A stretch of DNA of 64,000 nucleotides, taken from NCBI RefSeq assembly GCF_026966905.1, contig NZ_JAPUBN010000020.1:1-64000 (forward strand). The letters run 5' to 3'. The DNA is from Marinomonas phaeophyticola (GTDB lineage Bacteria > Pseudomonadota > Gammaproteobacteria > Pseudomonadales > Marinomonadaceae). Position 1 is the stretch's first letter. Each line of letters opens with the position of its first letter. Shown here piece by piece: positions 51,725-62,352 of this stretch. The notes under the pieces were generated by a model. It saw nothing but the letters and a program-made list of their open reading frames with translations, was not told where the DNA came from and ran no database searches. The position numbers were made by a program, and so were the translations under genes.

Positions 51725-53893
51725 ATGTCTGATCGTATTCAAGAGGGTGGATTACAAGTCTCTGAATCATTGTGGAAGCTGGTAAATGAAGAAATAGCAC
51801 CTAATACAGGTGTTGATCCATCTCATTTTTGGTTTCAATTTGAAGCCATCATTACTGATTTCATGCCTAGAAACAAAGCATTGCTTGAAAAACGTGATGA
51901 TTTTCAATTGCAAATAGACCAATGGCATATTGATCGCAAAGGTCAGCCACACGATTCTGAGACGTATAAAGCCTTCTTAAAAGAAATAGGCTATCTGGTT
52001 GCAGAAGGTGCTGACTTTAAAATCCGTACTCAGAATGTTGATTCTGAGATCGCCTTACAAGCCGGTCCTCAATTAGTTGTACCAGTAAAAAATGCACGTT
52101 TTGCACTCAATGCCGCGAATGCGCGTTGGGGCAGCCTGTATGATGCACTTTATGGTACAGATGCTATTCCAGAAACAGAGGGTGCAGAAAAGAGTGCTTT
52201 TTATAATCCTGATCGCGGAGCAAAAGTCATTGAGTTTGCGCGTCAGCATTTAGACAATGCCGCTCCTTTAGTACAAGGTTCGCATAAAGATGCCGTGGCC
52301 TATAAAATTAAAAATGCGTCTCTAATTGTGATGTTAGCAAATGGCGATGAAGTGGCTTTGGCGGAACCTGAGAAATGTCTAGGTTTCAAAGGTGAGCCAT
52401 TAGCTCCATCATCTATCCTACTGAAAAATAATGAATTGCACATTGAAATTCAAATAGATCATACTCATATGATTGGTCAAACAGATGCCGCAGGTGTAAA
52501 GGACTTATTAGTTGAAGCCGCCGTTACTACCATTATGGATTGTGAAGACTCTGTTGCGGCCGTGGATGCGGAAGATAAAGTAGAAGTGTACCGTAATTGG
52601 CTTGGGCTTATGCAAGGTACCTTGTCTGAATCCTTTAAAAAGGGTGATAAGACCATTACTCGTACATTAAATGAGGATCGTGTTTATACGGCATTGGATG
52701 GATCTGAATTATCTTTACATGGAAGAAGCCTGTTGTTCGTGCGTAATGTCGGGCATTTGATGACCAATCCAGCTATTTTAGATAAAGAGGGCAATGAAGT
52801 TCCTGAAGGCATTATGGATGGCATGATCACAGCTTTTGCGGCCATGCATGATTTAAAAGGACTTAGTAAGCTCAAAAATAGTCGTGCAGGCAGTGTTAAT
52901 ATTGTGAAACCTAAGATGCATGGACCTGAAGAAGTGGCTTTTACCGTCGAGTTATTTGAGCGAATTGAAAGCGCTTTGGGCCTGGCTAAAAACACGTTAA
53001 AAGTCGGTATTATGGATGAAGAACGACGCACAACCGTGAACTTGAAAGAATGCATTCGGGCTGCGTCAGAGCGCGTTGTCTTTATCAATACGGGTTTTTT
53101 AGATCGTACTGGTGATGAAATTCACACGTCTATGATGGCTGGGCCTTTTGTAGCGAAGTCTAAAATGAAGCAGCAAGCGTGGATTCAGGCTTATGAAGAC
53201 TGGAACGTTGATGTAGGTATTGAGTGTGGCTTACCTGGTAAATCGCAAATTGGTAAAGGCATGTGGGCGATGCCCGATGAAATGGCGGCGATGCTAGAGC
53301 AAAAAATTGGTCATCCAAAATCGGGTGCGAATACGGCATGGGTTCCTTCTCCAAATGGCGCTGTTTTGCATAGCACACACTATCATATCGTCAATGTTGC
53401 ACAGAGGCAGCGCGAACTGGCGAGCCGAGAACGAGCACGTTTAGATGATATTTTACATATTCCGTTGCTGAAAAAGGATGATGTATTAACGACTGAAGAA
53501 ATTCAATTTGAATTGGATAATAATGCACAAGGCATTTTAGGCTATGTTGTGCGTTGGATTGATCAAGGCGTTGGCTGTTCGAAAGTTCCAGATATTAATA
53601 ATGTTGGTTTGATGGAAGACAGAGCAACCTTAAGAATTTCTTCTCAGCATCTGGCTAATTGGTTGGAACACGGATTGTGTACAGAAGAACAAGTCATGAC
53701 GTCTTTAAGGCGGATGGCTGAAATTGTCGATGGACAAAATGCTGCAGATGCACATTACGAAAAAATGTCTCCAACGTTTGATGGCATTGCATTTAAAGCG
53801 GCATGTGATTTGGTCTTTAAGGGGAAAGATCAGCCGTCGGGTTACACTGAACCGTTGTTGCATGCTTATCGGATAGAGAAAAAACAGGATTGA
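51725..53893 (+). CDS. glcB: Malate synthase G
   Basis: 722-aa enzyme condensing glyoxylate with acetyl-CoA to malate. The family-typical length and segments [58 protein letters not shown] (catalytic Arg/Glu region) and [18 protein letters not shown] are present. I chose ATG 51725, eight bases after AAGGA; an ATG three codons earlier lies within that site. No isocitrate lyase or glycolate gene is adjacent. Confidence 0.96.
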   Translation: MSDRIQEGGLQVSESLWKLVNEEIAPNTGVDPSHFWFQFEAIITDFMPRNKALLEKRDDFQLQIDQWHIDRKGQPHDSETYKAFLKEIGYLVAEGADFKIRTQNVDSEIALQAGPQLVVPVKNARFALNAANARWGSLYDALYGTDAIPETEGAEKSAFYNPDRGAKVIEFARQHLDNAAPLVQGSHKDAVAYKIKNASLIVMLANGDEVALAEPEKCLGFKGEPLAPSSILLKNNELHIEIQIDHTHMIGQTDAAGVKDLLVEAAVTTIMDCEDSVAAVDAEDKVEVYRNWLGLMQGTLSESFKKGDKTITRTLNEDRVYTALDGSELSLHGRSLLFVRNVGHLMTNPAILDKEGNEVPEGIMDGMITAFAAMHDLKGLSKLKNSRAGSVNIVKPKMHGPEEVAFTVELFERIESALGLAKNTLKVGIMDEERRTTVNLKECIRAASERVVFINTGFLDRTGDEIHTSMMAGPFVAKSKMKQQAWIQAYEDWNVDVGIECGLPGKSQIGKGMWAMPDEMAAMLEQKIGHPKSGANTAWVPSPNGAVLHSTHYHIVNVAQRQRELASRERARLDDILHIPLLKKDDVLTTEEIQFELDNNAQGILGYVVRWIDQGVGCSKVPDINNVGLMEDRATLRISSQHLANWLEHGLCTEEQVMTSLRRMAEIVDGQNAADAHYEKMSPTFDGIAFKAACDLVFKGKDQPSGYTEPLLHAYRIEKKQD

Positions 53894-53903
53894 TCAGTAT
53901 TGT

Positions 53904-53936
53904 AAAAAAACGGGCTCATTTGAGCTCGTTTTTTTT
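53904..53936 (+). terminator. Terminator after glcB
   Basis: ACGGGCTC and GAGCTCGT form an 8-bp stem with one G-U pair and an ATTT loop, followed by a T8 run. Confidence 0.85.
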
Positions 53937-54027
53937 GCCTGATGTTTCTTAAAAAACTTTTTTAAGGGAATTCATTTTAGGCTGTGTTGTTTGAACTTCA
54001 CTTCTTATGACGTGTGTGTTCTAGCTG

Positions 54028-54064
54028 ATAGGAAAGATTTATTAGAGTGATATGAACTATTAAT
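54028..54064 (+). promoter_or_regulatory. Candidate OxyR site upstream of ahpC
   Basis: ATAG-N7-TTAT-N7-ATAT-N7-TAAT follows the OxyR pattern ATAG-N7-CTAT-N7-ATAG-N7-CTAT in spacing and at 12 of 16 specified bases. A possible promoter (TTGTTT at 54066, TAATAT at 54088) starts just downstream, the usual geometry for OxyR activation. The match is partial, and no oxyR gene is in the window. Confidence 0.45.
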
Positions 54065-54169
54065 TTTGTTTTTTTAATTGTTTTATTTAATATGTCTCTT
54101 GTTGAAGCGAGATCAAGAAAACACTCGTTACTTTCTTTTAGAATCGTTAACTCAATTGGAGAAACAATC

Positions 54170-54739
54170 ATGACAACGTCTTTAATTAATACTGAAATTA
54201 AGCCATTTAACGCCTCTGCTTTTAAAGCGGGCAAATTCATCGAAGTGTCTGAAGCTGATTTAAAAGGCAAGTGGGCGGTATTCTTCTTTTACCCAGCTGA
54301 CTTTACTTTTGTTTGCCCTACAGAGTTAGGTGACATTGCTGATCATTATGAAGAGTTCCAAAAGCGCGGAGTTGAAATCTATTCTGTATCAACGGATACG
54401 CATTTCACTCATAAAGCGTGGCATGATTCTTCTGATACCATTGGTAAAATTCAATACACAATGATTGGGGACCCTACTGGTGCTATCACACGTAACTTCC
54501 AAGTGATGCGTGAAGATCAAGGTTTGGCTGATCGAGGCACTTTCTTAGTGGATCCAGATGGAATTATTCAAGCAATGGAAATTACGGCTGAAGGTATTGG
54601 CCGTGACGCAGAAGATCTACTGCGTAAAGTAAAAGCGGCGCAATACGTTGCTGCTCACCCAGGTGAAGTATGCCCAGCTAAATGGAAAGAAGGAGAAGAG
54701 ACACTAGCGCCTTCTTTGGATCTAGTCGGTAAAATCTAA
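54170..54739 (+). CDS. ahpC: AhpC, alkyl hydroperoxide reductase peroxiredoxin
   Basis: 189-aa typical 2-Cys peroxiredoxin. The peroxidatic Cys is in [12 protein letters not shown] (about residue 48) and the resolving Cys in [13 protein letters not shown]. It reduces hydrogen peroxide, organic peroxides and peroxynitrite. ATG 54170 follows GGAG; a longer frame from 54092 adds residues absent from the family. It is separated from ahpF by its own terminator. Confidence 0.96.
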   Translation: MTTSLINTEIKPFNASAFKAGKFIEVSEADLKGKWAVFFFYPADFTFVCPTELGDIADHYEEFQKRGVEIYSVSTDTHFTHKAWHDSSDTIGKIQYTMIGDPTGAITRNFQVMREDQGLADRGTFLVDPDGIIQAMEITAEGIGRDAEDLLRKVKAAQYVAAHPGEVCPAKWKEGEETLAPSLDLVGKI

Positions 54740-54768
54740 CGTTTCTAACCGTTAATGCGTGACAGAGC

Positions 54769-54803
54769 AGCCAACATGGAAAACATTCCGTGTTGGCTTT
54801 TTT
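54769..54803 (+). terminator. Terminator after ahpC
   Basis: GCCAACATGG (from 54770) and CCGTGTTGGC (to 54797) form a 10-bp stem with one mismatch or wobble, followed by a T6 run. It would give more ahpC than ahpF mRNA. The rest of 54740-55037 shows no gene. Confidence 0.85.
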
Positions 54804-55037
54804 GCGTTCAGAACTTTTTTCAATCGGTTTGCGTTTTAAATTTGGCTGTCTTTCGACTTCTCTTTAATGGCAATAGGTTTTTTGTATTCATATCATTAAA
54901 ACTATCAATTTCATTATTTAGATTGTTTTTATTAATATGAATGTATTGATTAAGGCGTGAATTACTCTGCAGATTGAAATGAATTTGCGGAATTCGTTAA
55001 CGACAAATGACAAACGACAGAATATGAGGAATAACAC

Positions 55038-56633
55038 ATGTTAGATGCAACGATTAAAACTCAATTAAACGCTTACTTAGAAAAATTAGTTAATCCGATT
55101 GATGTAAAAGTGAATGTGGATGAAAAGGCAAAATCTCAAGAGTTGTTAAGCCTTGCTGAGGATATCGCCTCTTTGTCAGAGAAGATTAACTTAACAAAAA
55201 CAAATGATAGAGCTAAAAAAATACCTTCTATGAGCGTCGGGGCGACTGGGAGTGAGCCAAGAGTGACGTTTGCAGGTATTCCGATGGGGCATGAATTTAC
55301 CTCATTAATTCTGGCATTATTGCAATCCGGTGGCCATCCTGCGAAAGAGGCGCAGGCTATTTTAGATCAAGTTAAAGCGTTGGACCGAGAATGTACCTTT
55401 GAAACCTACATTTCTTTATCTTGTCAGAATTGTCCTGAAGTGGTTCAAGCACTGAATTTGATGTCAATTCTCAACCCAAAGATCAAACACACTATGATTG
55501 ATGGAGCGCTTTTTCAAAAAGAAGTGGAAGAGCGAAATATTTTGGCAGTACCCGCGGTTTACTTGAATGGTGAATTGCTCGGTCAAGGTCGTATGAGCCT
55601 AGAAGACATTGTTAATAAAGTTGATGATGAGGCCAGTGAAAAACAAGCGGCCAGTTTATCTGAAAAAGACGCCTATGATGTTTTAGTCGTGGGAGGAGGT
55701 CCTGCAGGTGCGGCCGCTGCGATTTATGCTGCACGTAAAGGTATCCGCACCGGTGTAGTGGCAGAACGCTTTGGTGGGCAAGTGAGCGATACGATGGCCA
55801 TTGAGAACTTTATTTCTGTTAAGGCTACTGAGGGCCCTAAACTGGTCGCAAATCTTGAACAACATGTATTAGATTACGATGTGGATATTGTTAAAAATCA
55901 GCGAGCACAAAAAGTCATTCCTGCCGATCAATCGCGGAGCGGACTGATAGAAATTGAACTAGCAAGCGGTGCTAGATTAAAGAGTCGTTCGATAATTATT
56001 GCTACTGGTGCTCGATGGAGAGAAATGAATGTTCCTGGTGAGCAAGAATACCGTGGTCGCGGTGTGGCGTACTGCCCTCATTGTGATGGTCCTCTGTTTA
56101 AAGGGAAAAGAGTCTCTGTCATTGGTGGAGGTAATTCAGGTATTGAAGCGGCAATTGATCTAGCTGGTCTCGTAGAACATGTGACTGTGTTTGAATTTAC
56201 TGACACGTTAAGAGCCGATGATGTCTTGATTCGTAAAGCCAATTCTTTGACGAATGTCACTATTATTAAGAATGCGATGACAACGGAAGTCATTGGGGAT
56301 GGGAATCGTGTAACAGGCATGACTTATCAAGATCGTTTAACGGGTGATAATCATGAGATTGAATTAGCGGGTATTTTTGTACAAATCGGTTTATTGCCTA
56401 ATACAGACTTTTTGAAAGGTGACATTGCATTAAGTAATCGAGGTGAAGTTGAAATTGATGCCAGAGGGGCAACATCTGTTGATGGTGTATTTGCTGCAGG
56501 AGATGCAACTACAGTGCCTTATAAGCAAATTATTATCGCGATGGGAGCTGGCGCAACCGCATCATTGGCTGCTTTCGATCACTTGATTCGTTTATCAGAC
56601 TCAGGCTCTAGTCACTCGGAAGAGGCGGCCTAA
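55038..56633 (+). CDS. ahpF: AhpF, alkyl hydroperoxide reductase flavoprotein
   Basis: 531-aa NADH-dependent reductase that recycles AhpC. The N-terminal double thioredoxin fold has CQNC in [14 protein letters not shown]; the FAD and NAD domains show [19 protein letters not shown] and [18 protein letters not shown], with the second redox pair in [11 protein letters not shown]. About ten residues longer than E. coli AhpF. GAGGAA precedes the ATG. Confidence 0.96.
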   Translation: MLDATIKTQLNAYLEKLVNPIDVKVNVDEKAKSQELLSLAEDIASLSEKINLTKTNDRAKKIPSMSVGATGSEPRVTFAGIPMGHEFTSLILALLQSGGHPAKEAQAILDQVKALDRECTFETYISLSCQNCPEVVQALNLMSILNPKIKHTMIDGALFQKEVEERNILAVPAVYLNGELLGQGRMSLEDIVNKVDDEASEKQAASLSEKDAYDVLVVGGGPAGAAAAIYAARKGIRTGVVAERFGGQVSDTMAIENFISVKATEGPKLVANLEQHVLDYDVDIVKNQRAQKVIPADQSRSGLIEIELASGARLKSRSIIIATGARWREMNVPGEQEYRGRGVAYCPHCDGPLFKGKRVSVIGGGNSGIEAAIDLAGLVEHVTVFEFTDTLRADDVLIRKANSLTNVTIIKNAMTTEVIGDGNRVTGMTYQDRLTGDNHEIELAGIFVQIGLLPNTDFLKGDIALSNRGEVEIDARGATSVDGVFAAGDATTVPYKQIIIAMGAGATASLAAFDHLIRLSDSGSSHSEEAA

Positions 56634-56656
56634 TACTGTTATTGAGTAACTTATTG

Positions 56657-56700
56657 AAAATATTGATAAGCAAAAAACATCGCTTATCAATATTTATTTT
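56657..56700. terminator. Bidirectional terminator between ahpF and yceI
   Basis: AAATATTGATAAGC (56658-56671) and GCTTATCAATATTT (56682-56695) form a 14-bp perfect stem between convergent genes, followed by a T-rich tract on both strands. Confidence 0.8.
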
Positions 56701-56717
56701 AATTTCCTAGGGTTATC

Positions 56718-57299
56718 TTAATCTTTATTTACCCCTTCAAAAAACATGTTTACAGTGAAGTCTTCAGTACCAATCTGAGAGCCATCAATGTTGAAATCAG
56801 CAAATTTAAGATCTACGCTACCTTCAAAACCTGCACGATAATCACCCCAAGGTGTCTTGCCCTCACCAATTAAAGTGGCATCGAATGTAATCGCTTTAGT
56901 AACACCGTGTAGTGTTAAATCACCTGTAACAGACACTTTGTCATCACCTAAACCTTTAATGTCTGAACTTTTAAATGTTGCTGTTGGGTATTTACCTGCG
57001 TCTAGAAAATCTGCGCTCATCACATGCTTGTCACGCTTCGCTTGGTTAGAATCGAAGCTTGTCGTATTAATGGTTACGTTGATGCTCGAATCATTTATAT
57101 TGCTTTTGTCGTATTCAAATGTGCCTTCGAAATTATTAAAACGACCTTTAACCCAGCTAAATCCAAGGTGAGAGACTTTGACATCAATTTGAGAATGAGC
57201 CCCAGCTTTAGAATCGTCGATTACGTAGGTTGCTGCACTAGCGATGGTGCTACCAGCTATCATAGTGGCTAATAACGTACTTTTTAGTAGTGTTTTCAT
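56718..57299 (-). CDS. yceI: YceI-family periplasmic lipocalin-like protein
   Basis: 193-aa secreted protein. The signal peptide ends ASA, leaving a mature protein beginning ATYVIDDSKAGAHSQIDVKV. YceI proteins fold as a lipocalin-like barrel binding an isoprenoid, often next to cytochrome b561. Segments NFEGTFEYDKSNINDSSINV and GDLTLHGVTKAITFDATL are typical. Its start overlaps the stop of the cytochrome gene by 1 bp. Confidence 0.93.
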   Translation of the reverse strand: MKTLLKSTLLATMIAGSTIASAATYVIDDSKAGAHSQIDVKVSHLGFSWVKGRFNNFEGTFEYDKSNINDSSINVTINTTSFDSNQAKRDKHVMSADFLDAGKYPTATFKSSDIKGLGDDKVSVTGDLTLHGVTKAITFDATLIGEGKTPWGDYRAGFEGSVDLKFADFNIDGSQIGTEDFTVNMFFEGVNKD

Positions 57300-57865
57300 T
57301 ATTTCTCCTTGACGCCCAACATGTTTTTCAATGTGGTGTCTTTATCTATTAAGTGATGTTTTAGAGCGGCTAAAGTATGTAAAGCGACAAGCACCATTAA
57401 AGCTAACGCCGTTAAGCGATGAACTTCGCCAGCGAGAGTGGCTTGGTTTTCAAATAGTTCTGCGGGGCCTGGAATGGTAAACCAGTCGAAGATTTCAAGC
57501 CCTTGTCCACCAGAAAACGAAATTAATAATCCAGTTATTAAAATCAAAAAAGTGATTAAATACAGAGATAAATGCGCTAATTTACTGGTTTTATTGATGA
57601 GATTTGAATTTGTTGTGGGAGGGTTAGGCGAGGCATTTAGCTTCTTCCAAACTACCCTGAATAGCATAAGTAAAAGAACGGCTACTCCTAAGGCTTCATG
57701 TATCTTTGGTGCAAGAGAATAAAAAGAATCATAGTAGGTGAGCCCCATCATATAATCGCCTAAAAAATATAGGCCAATAATGACGAATGCAAGAAGCCAA
57801 TGGATAATTATGGTTATCCAACCAAACTGAGTGGTCGTGTTTTTGTAATGATTTATTAAATTCAT
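57299..57865 (-). CDS. Cytochrome b561-family protein
   Basis: 188-aa inner-membrane di-haem cytochrome b with four transmembrane helices. Histidines in IIIHWLLAFV, KIHEALGVAVLL, GEVHRLTALAL and VALHTLAALKHHLIDKD are placed as haem ligands. It precedes and overlaps yceI, a conserved pairing (YceJ-YceI) that suggests joint electron transfer to a periplasmic isoprenoid carrier, which is inferred. Confidence 0.9.
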   Translation of the reverse strand: MNLINHYKNTTTQFGWITIIIHWLLAFVIIGLYFLGDYMMGLTYYDSFYSLAPKIHEALGVAVLLLMLFRVVWKKLNASPNPPTTNSNLINKTSKLAHLSLYLITFLILITGLLISFSGGQGLEIFDWFTIPGPAELFENQATLAGEVHRLTALALMVLVALHTLAALKHHLIDKDTTLKNMLGVKEK

Positions 57866-58186
57866 AGCTTACCAAGTAATCATTTTTATAATGGATTATC
57901 TAAAAATACTGATGGCTAGTTTAAGTAAATTGGACGCTTTTGCATCACTCCGAGCTAAACTTGATTAATTGATTCAATATAATTGATTTATGTTGACGAT
58001 TTACTGACGTTAGCTCAAAGGTAAAATTAGTTTGCTTTTGTTGATCGAATTTTCTGAGTGGCTAATTAGCTTATTGCTAAGGTCGAGTGTTATCGGTTGG
58101 TGTCTTAATAGACTAGCTAGGTCTGGGATAATGACATTTTGCTATTTTACAGGGCTGTCGCTTAAGGAAAGCGATAAATGACACAC
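57866..58186. other. Intergenic region between cytochrome b561 and lysR genes
   Basis: 321 bp, AT-rich. It should contain the promoter of the cytochrome-yceI operon at its left side and the end of the lysR transcript at its right. A small hairpin (TCGCTT/AAGCGA near 58150-58170) lacks a T-run on either strand. No gene is supported. Confidence 0.45.
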
Positions 58187-59089
58187 TTATTTATCCAATT
58201 GTGCTTTAAGAAATTCAATGAATTTTGTTTCTACTCTGGTAGGCGTTTTAGAAACCCTTCGAATGTACCCAATAGGGCGAGTGAAAAGAGGGTTATCAAT
58301 ATCTAGAAATGCCAAGCCACCAATGGCTAGTTGAGTTTGAGAGAGAAAAATAGGCATGGTGGTAATAATGTTTGAATGTCTAGCGACTTGAAATGCGACA
58401 TCGACCGAATCCGTTTCTAAAGCAATATCTAGCTCCCTAAGTCCAAAACTTGCCAAAGCATGTTCCGTTTGAAACCTTAATAAGCTTCCAGGTGAGTGAA
58501 GAGCCCATCTTTGCGCTTCTAAAATTTCAGGAGTAATATTTTTGTAATGGGTTAAAGGGTGATTACTGCTGCAAAGAATACCGACTCTATCATTGATAAG
58601 GTCGGTTGCGATTAATTGATCTATCTGGTCGGCTAGACTGATAGGTCCAATGACAATATTGACTTGGCCTTGAATAAGTAAACTGCGTAGTTCATGCACC
58701 ATACCGATACGTATTTTTGCATTAACTTCAGGATGCGCAGTTAAAAAACGGCCAAGTATTTCTGCAATTAAAGAATGGGCAATGGTGGGAGGCGTGCCAA
58801 TATTAATCGTCCCTGTTTCACCCTTGTATATACTGTCAGCATAAGAGCTAGCTGTAGATTCTGCTGATTTGATAATCATCCCTTGTCGAGCAAGTTTTAA
58901 ACCAAGTTCGTTGACTTTGGCAGAACGTTCCGAGCGGTCAAAAAGGGTTTCTCCTAGTCTTTCTTCAAGTTTTTTGATATTTCGACTGATGGCTGGTTGT
59001 GTCAGACCGAGTAAATCTGCCGCCGCTTGAAAGGATCCAGCTTCAACAATAGTAGCCAGTTGTATTAGGTGTCTAGGATCAATATTCAT
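58187..59089 (-). CDS. LysR-family regulator of the adjacent transporter locus
   Basis: 300-aa LysR-type regulator. The HTH includes FQAAADLLGLTQPAISRNIK at about residues 19-38; the effector domain follows with INIGTPPTIAHSLIAEIL. It is divergent from the tctC gene with 150 bp between. In that gap TTGTA (59096) and TACAA (59126) form a spaced inverted repeat that could be its site. It probably controls the transporter-sulfatase genes. Confidence 0.9.
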   Translation of the reverse strand: MNIDPRHLIQLATIVEAGSFQAAADLLGLTQPAISRNIKKLEERLGETLFDRSERSAKVNELGLKLARQGMIIKSAESTASSYADSIYKGETGTINIGTPPTIAHSLIAEILGRFLTAHPEVNAKIRIGMVHELRSLLIQGQVNIVIGPISLADQIDQLIATDLINDRVGILCSSNHPLTHYKNITPEILEAQRWALHSPGSLLRFQTEHALASFGLRELDIALETDSVDVAFQVARHSNIITTMPIFLSQTQLAIGGLAFLDIDNPLFTRPIGYIRRVSKTPTRVETKFIEFLKAQLDK

Positions 59090-59239
59090 ATCATTTTGTA
59101 ATATATTGAATGTTATTAATCATTATACAATATGAAAGGTCTGGGTATACTAAAAATACAAAAATAATTAGCAGGTCGGATTTAGCATTATCTATTACAA
59201 GAATAGTTAATCATCTGGTCTAACTTTGAGGAAATTAAG

Positions 59240-60181
59240 ATGTTATCTATGACCAAATCAGTATTAAGTGCAATCAGTATTTCTCTTATGGCCTTTTCTG
59301 GCGCGGCTTTAAGTGCTGACTACCCCTCAAAGCCGATAAGAGTGATTATTCCTTTTGCTGCTGGTGGTCAAGGTGATGTCTTTGCTCGATTGATTATTAA
59401 TCGAATAGAAGAGTTGAAGCTTTTACCTCAACCTATGGTTGTCGTTAACGTACCTGGTGGTGGTGCTACTGTGGGGATCAGGAAGGCTCATTCCGCCAAA
59501 GCCGATGGTTATTCATTGATGTATATTCATCAAACATTGATGACCAATGAAATAAATGGCAAGTTAAAATTTAATTATCAAGACTTTACGCCTATCGCAG
59601 AGACAAATAATACGTGCTTGTTAACGGTTACAGCCGATGGCAGCGGGATTGATTCCGCTGAAGATTGGATATCTGCCGCAAAAGCGCAACCAAATGGTGT
59701 AAAAGAAGCTACCTTGATAGGCAGTGCTGCATTTTTTACAACTGAAATGCTCTCCAAAGAAGCTGGAGTAAAAATTGGTTATGTTAATGCGGGTGGTGGT
59801 TCTAAACGAATCGCTTCTATTTTAGGCAATCACACTAAAACTACCGTATTGGTCGCCACTCCGGTTGCAAAAAATCCTAAACTAAAAGGGCTCCTTTATT
59901 ACGGGGCAGAAAGAAACTCACAATTGCCTGATACTCCGACAGCAATGGAACTTGGGTATGATGTTATTTCTTGTCTGAATAATGTTTGGTATGCCCCTAA
60001 AAATGTGCCTGAACAGGTTGTAACTACCCTTTCTAATGCCTTTGATACTGTCATGAAAGATGAGCAACTGATTAGCGATATTCACTCAAGAGGGCAAGAA
60101 GCGGGTTTCTTTACTGGAGAACAATTGCTGAACCGATTGGCGGATTCCTACATTCGTTTATCGGATGTTGTTAAGAAATAA
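59240..60181 (+). CDS. tctC: Tripartite tricarboxylate transporter substrate-binding protein (Bug/TctC)
   Basis: 313-aa periplasmic binding protein. The signal peptide ends at about residue 26 (AALSA before DYPSKPIRVI). The Bug signatures IPFAAGGQGDVFARLI and VVNVPGGGATVGIRKAHSA are clear. It captures a carboxylate-type ligand for the TctAB membrane subunits encoded 1.7 kb downstream. GAGGAAA precedes the ATG. The ligand cannot be deduced from sequence. Confidence 0.93.
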   Translation: MLSMTKSVLSAISISLMAFSGAALSADYPSKPIRVIIPFAAGGQGDVFARLIINRIEELKLLPQPMVVVNVPGGGATVGIRKAHSAKADGYSLMYIHQTLMTNEINGKLKFNYQDFTPIAETNNTCLLTVTADGSGIDSAEDWISAAKAQPNGVKEATLIGSAAFFTTEMLSKEAGVKIGYVNAGGGSKRIASILGNHTKTTVLVATPVAKNPKLKGLLYYGAERNSQLPDTPTAMELGYDVISCLNNVWYAPKNVPEQVVTTLSNAFDTVMKDEQLISDIHSRGQEAGFFTGEQLLNRLADSYIRLSDVVKK

Positions 60182-60274
60182 CCATTCTTTTTATCAATGA
60201 CTGATTGTTTACTTGTATCAGTCATTGTTTTTCCTCTTTCTCAATTATCATTTGACTATGACAGGATGACTGAC

Positions 60275-61845
60275 ATGGCACAGGCACCAAATTACCTATT
60301 TATTATTACAGACCAGCATCGTGCGGATCATTTAGGTTGTTACGGTAATAAAATTGTCAAAACACCGAATATAGACAGCATTGCGAACCTGGGTACGCGC
60401 TTTGAAAAATTCTATGTTGCGAACCCTATTTGTATGTGTAATCGCGCGAGTATTATGACAGGGAGAATGCCAAGCCTACACGGTGTTCGCCATAATGGTA
60501 TTCCACTCTCAAAAGATTCGACCACATTTGTTGAATTGCTTAAATGGAAAGGTTATCAAACCGCATTGATTGGTAAGTCTCATATACAAAATATGACAGG
60601 GTTACCGGCATCGATAAAACATGAACCGGTAGCAGGCTTGGTGCAACCGCCTAAAAATCTACGTGAAGCAAACAAAAGGCAGAGAACCGGTGAACCTTAT
60701 GAACAAGAAAATAGACGACAATGGGAAAAAGATGAAACTTTTCGCACCAAGACCCCTTTTTATGGTTTCGATCACGTTAAAATTGCCAATGATCATGCCG
60801 ATTTAGTAACGGGTGATTATTATGTTTGGTTAAAGAATCAATGCCCTGATGCGGATTTGCTAAGAGGTCAAGAGAATGCTATCCCTGATGATCGTTATGA
60901 TGCTCCCCAAGCATGGCGTACTCGTATCCCTGAAGAACTTTATTCGACGACTTATATTGCGGCCGAATGTGAGGACTTTCTAGAAGCATGCGATAAAGAT
61001 ACCCCCTTTTTTTGACCATGTCGTTTCCTGATCCTCATCACCCTTTTACTCCACCAGGAAAATATTGGGACATGTATAACCCTGATGATATTCCTTTACC
61101 GCCCTCATTTGGTCTGGGAAATATTCCTCCTTTACAGGCATTAAGAAAGGCATTGAAAGAAAATCTTGGAGGACGCTCTCGACAAGATCCTTTTGCGGTT
61201 ACTGAACGCGAAGCGAGAGAAATTACAGCGTTAACTTATGGCAGTATTACCATGATTGATGACGCTGTTGGTCGAGTTTTAAAGAAATTAAAAGAGCTGA
61301 AATTAGATGAAAATACGATAATTTGTTTTACTTCAGATCATGGTGATTACATGGGAGACCATGGAATGATGTTAAAGCTATTGATGCATTATCAAGGCCT
61401 GATTAGGACGCCTTTTATTTGGTTTGACCCAAGGGATAAGGCACAGGGGAAAGTCGATAGACAGCTTCGCAGTAGTATTGATATTGCCCCAACCATCCTA
61501 GAGCATTCGGGAATTCAGCCTTATATAGGCATTCAAGGGTATAATTTATTTTCTAATTCAATTAAAAGGCAAGGCCTGATTATCGAAGAAGACAGTCAGC
61601 GATCTATAATTGGCTTTGATAAACCTCAGCGAATCCGAACCTATGTGGAAGAGGGGTGGCGGATGTCGATACGGCATAATGAAAGCTGGAGTGAATTGTA
61701 CGATTTAACGAATGATCCATTAGAAATAAATAATGTGTGGAATGATCCTAATTATAACGATCAAAAAAATCGTCTATTAGAGTCAATGATGAGAGAAACC
61801 ATCGCTCTCCAAGATCGTTCACCATTACCAACATACCGAGCGTAG
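60275..61845 (+). CDS. Sulfatase-family hydrolase, split by a -1 frameshift
   Basis: Alkaline-phosphatase-superfamily arylsulfatase or phosphonate monoester hydrolase type, about 523 aa when joined. PNYLFIITDQHRADHLGCYG has the first metal ligands; the formylglycine region is NPICMCNRASIMTGR with Cys53; the second half supplies FTSDHGDYMGDHGM. The first frame stops at 61013-61015 after CDKDTPFF; the rest continues in the -1 frame from LTMSFPDPHHPFTPP. One base added in the C5/T7 run at 61002-61013 restores a normal protein. ATG 60275 is eight bases after AGGA. It sits inside the Tct transporter cluster with 9 bp to tctB. Confidence 0.82.
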
Positions 61846-61854
61846 AGGTTAAGT

Positions 61855-62337
61855 ATGAATAGGGTTAACACTGTCTCCGTGAGTGATTTTTTATGTGTGC
61901 TGTTATTTATGGCGACCGGAGGCTTGATACTACTTGGCTCGATGTCGCTTCCTGGTCCTGAGTATGATCCGTTAGGGCCTGCAGGCGTGCCCCAGTACAT
62001 AGCTTATATTATGTTGTTTTTATCTAGCTTAAAGCTGATCTCCTTGATTAGATCGATGAAACGCTTTTCTCTGAGTCAAAATGTAGAGGCTAGAAAGAGG
62101 GGGCAATATGCGATTGCAATTGTATTTTTTATTAGTTTTTTCATTTATTTGCTGCTTCTAAATATCGGCGGCTTCTCTTTTTCTATGGTGACATTTGCTT
62201 TCTTGGTTTTATCTGGATTTAGTTTGATGAACTTTAATGTCAGTAAACTGCCTTTGATTGTGGCGGTTTCTGTGGTGTTAAGTTTTGGACTTACCTATAT
62301 CTTTGCTGACATTTTGAATGTTGTATTACCAGACTAA
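61855..62337 (+). CDS. tctB: TctB-family small membrane subunit
   Basis: 160-aa inner-membrane protein with four hydrophobic helices and the TctB opening (LCVLLFMATGGLILLGSMSL, GPAGVPQYIAYIMLFLSSLK). It pairs with TctA in the tripartite tricarboxylate transporter. It starts 9 bp after the sulfatase gene and lies 15 bp before tctA. Confidence 0.9.
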   Translation: MNRVNTVSVSDFLCVLLFMATGGLILLGSMSLPGPEYDPLGPAGVPQYIAYIMLFLSSLKLISLIRSMKRFSLSQNVEARKRGQYAIAIVFFISFFIYLLLLNIGGFSFSMVTFAFLVLSGFSLMNFNVSKLPLIVAVSVVLSFGLTYIFADILNVVLPD

Positions 62338-62352
62338 TAAAGGAGAAAAGGA

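Noticed and set aside
52684-53088. 134-codon reverse frame inside glcB
   Set aside because: Antisense shadow of malate synthase coding sequence; composition follows the sense codons.
60275-61845. Two separate sulfatase genes or a decayed pseudogene
   Set aside because: The halves are complementary parts of one enzyme, broken by a single base at a homopolymer with no other damage; a one-base error or recent mutation is simpler.
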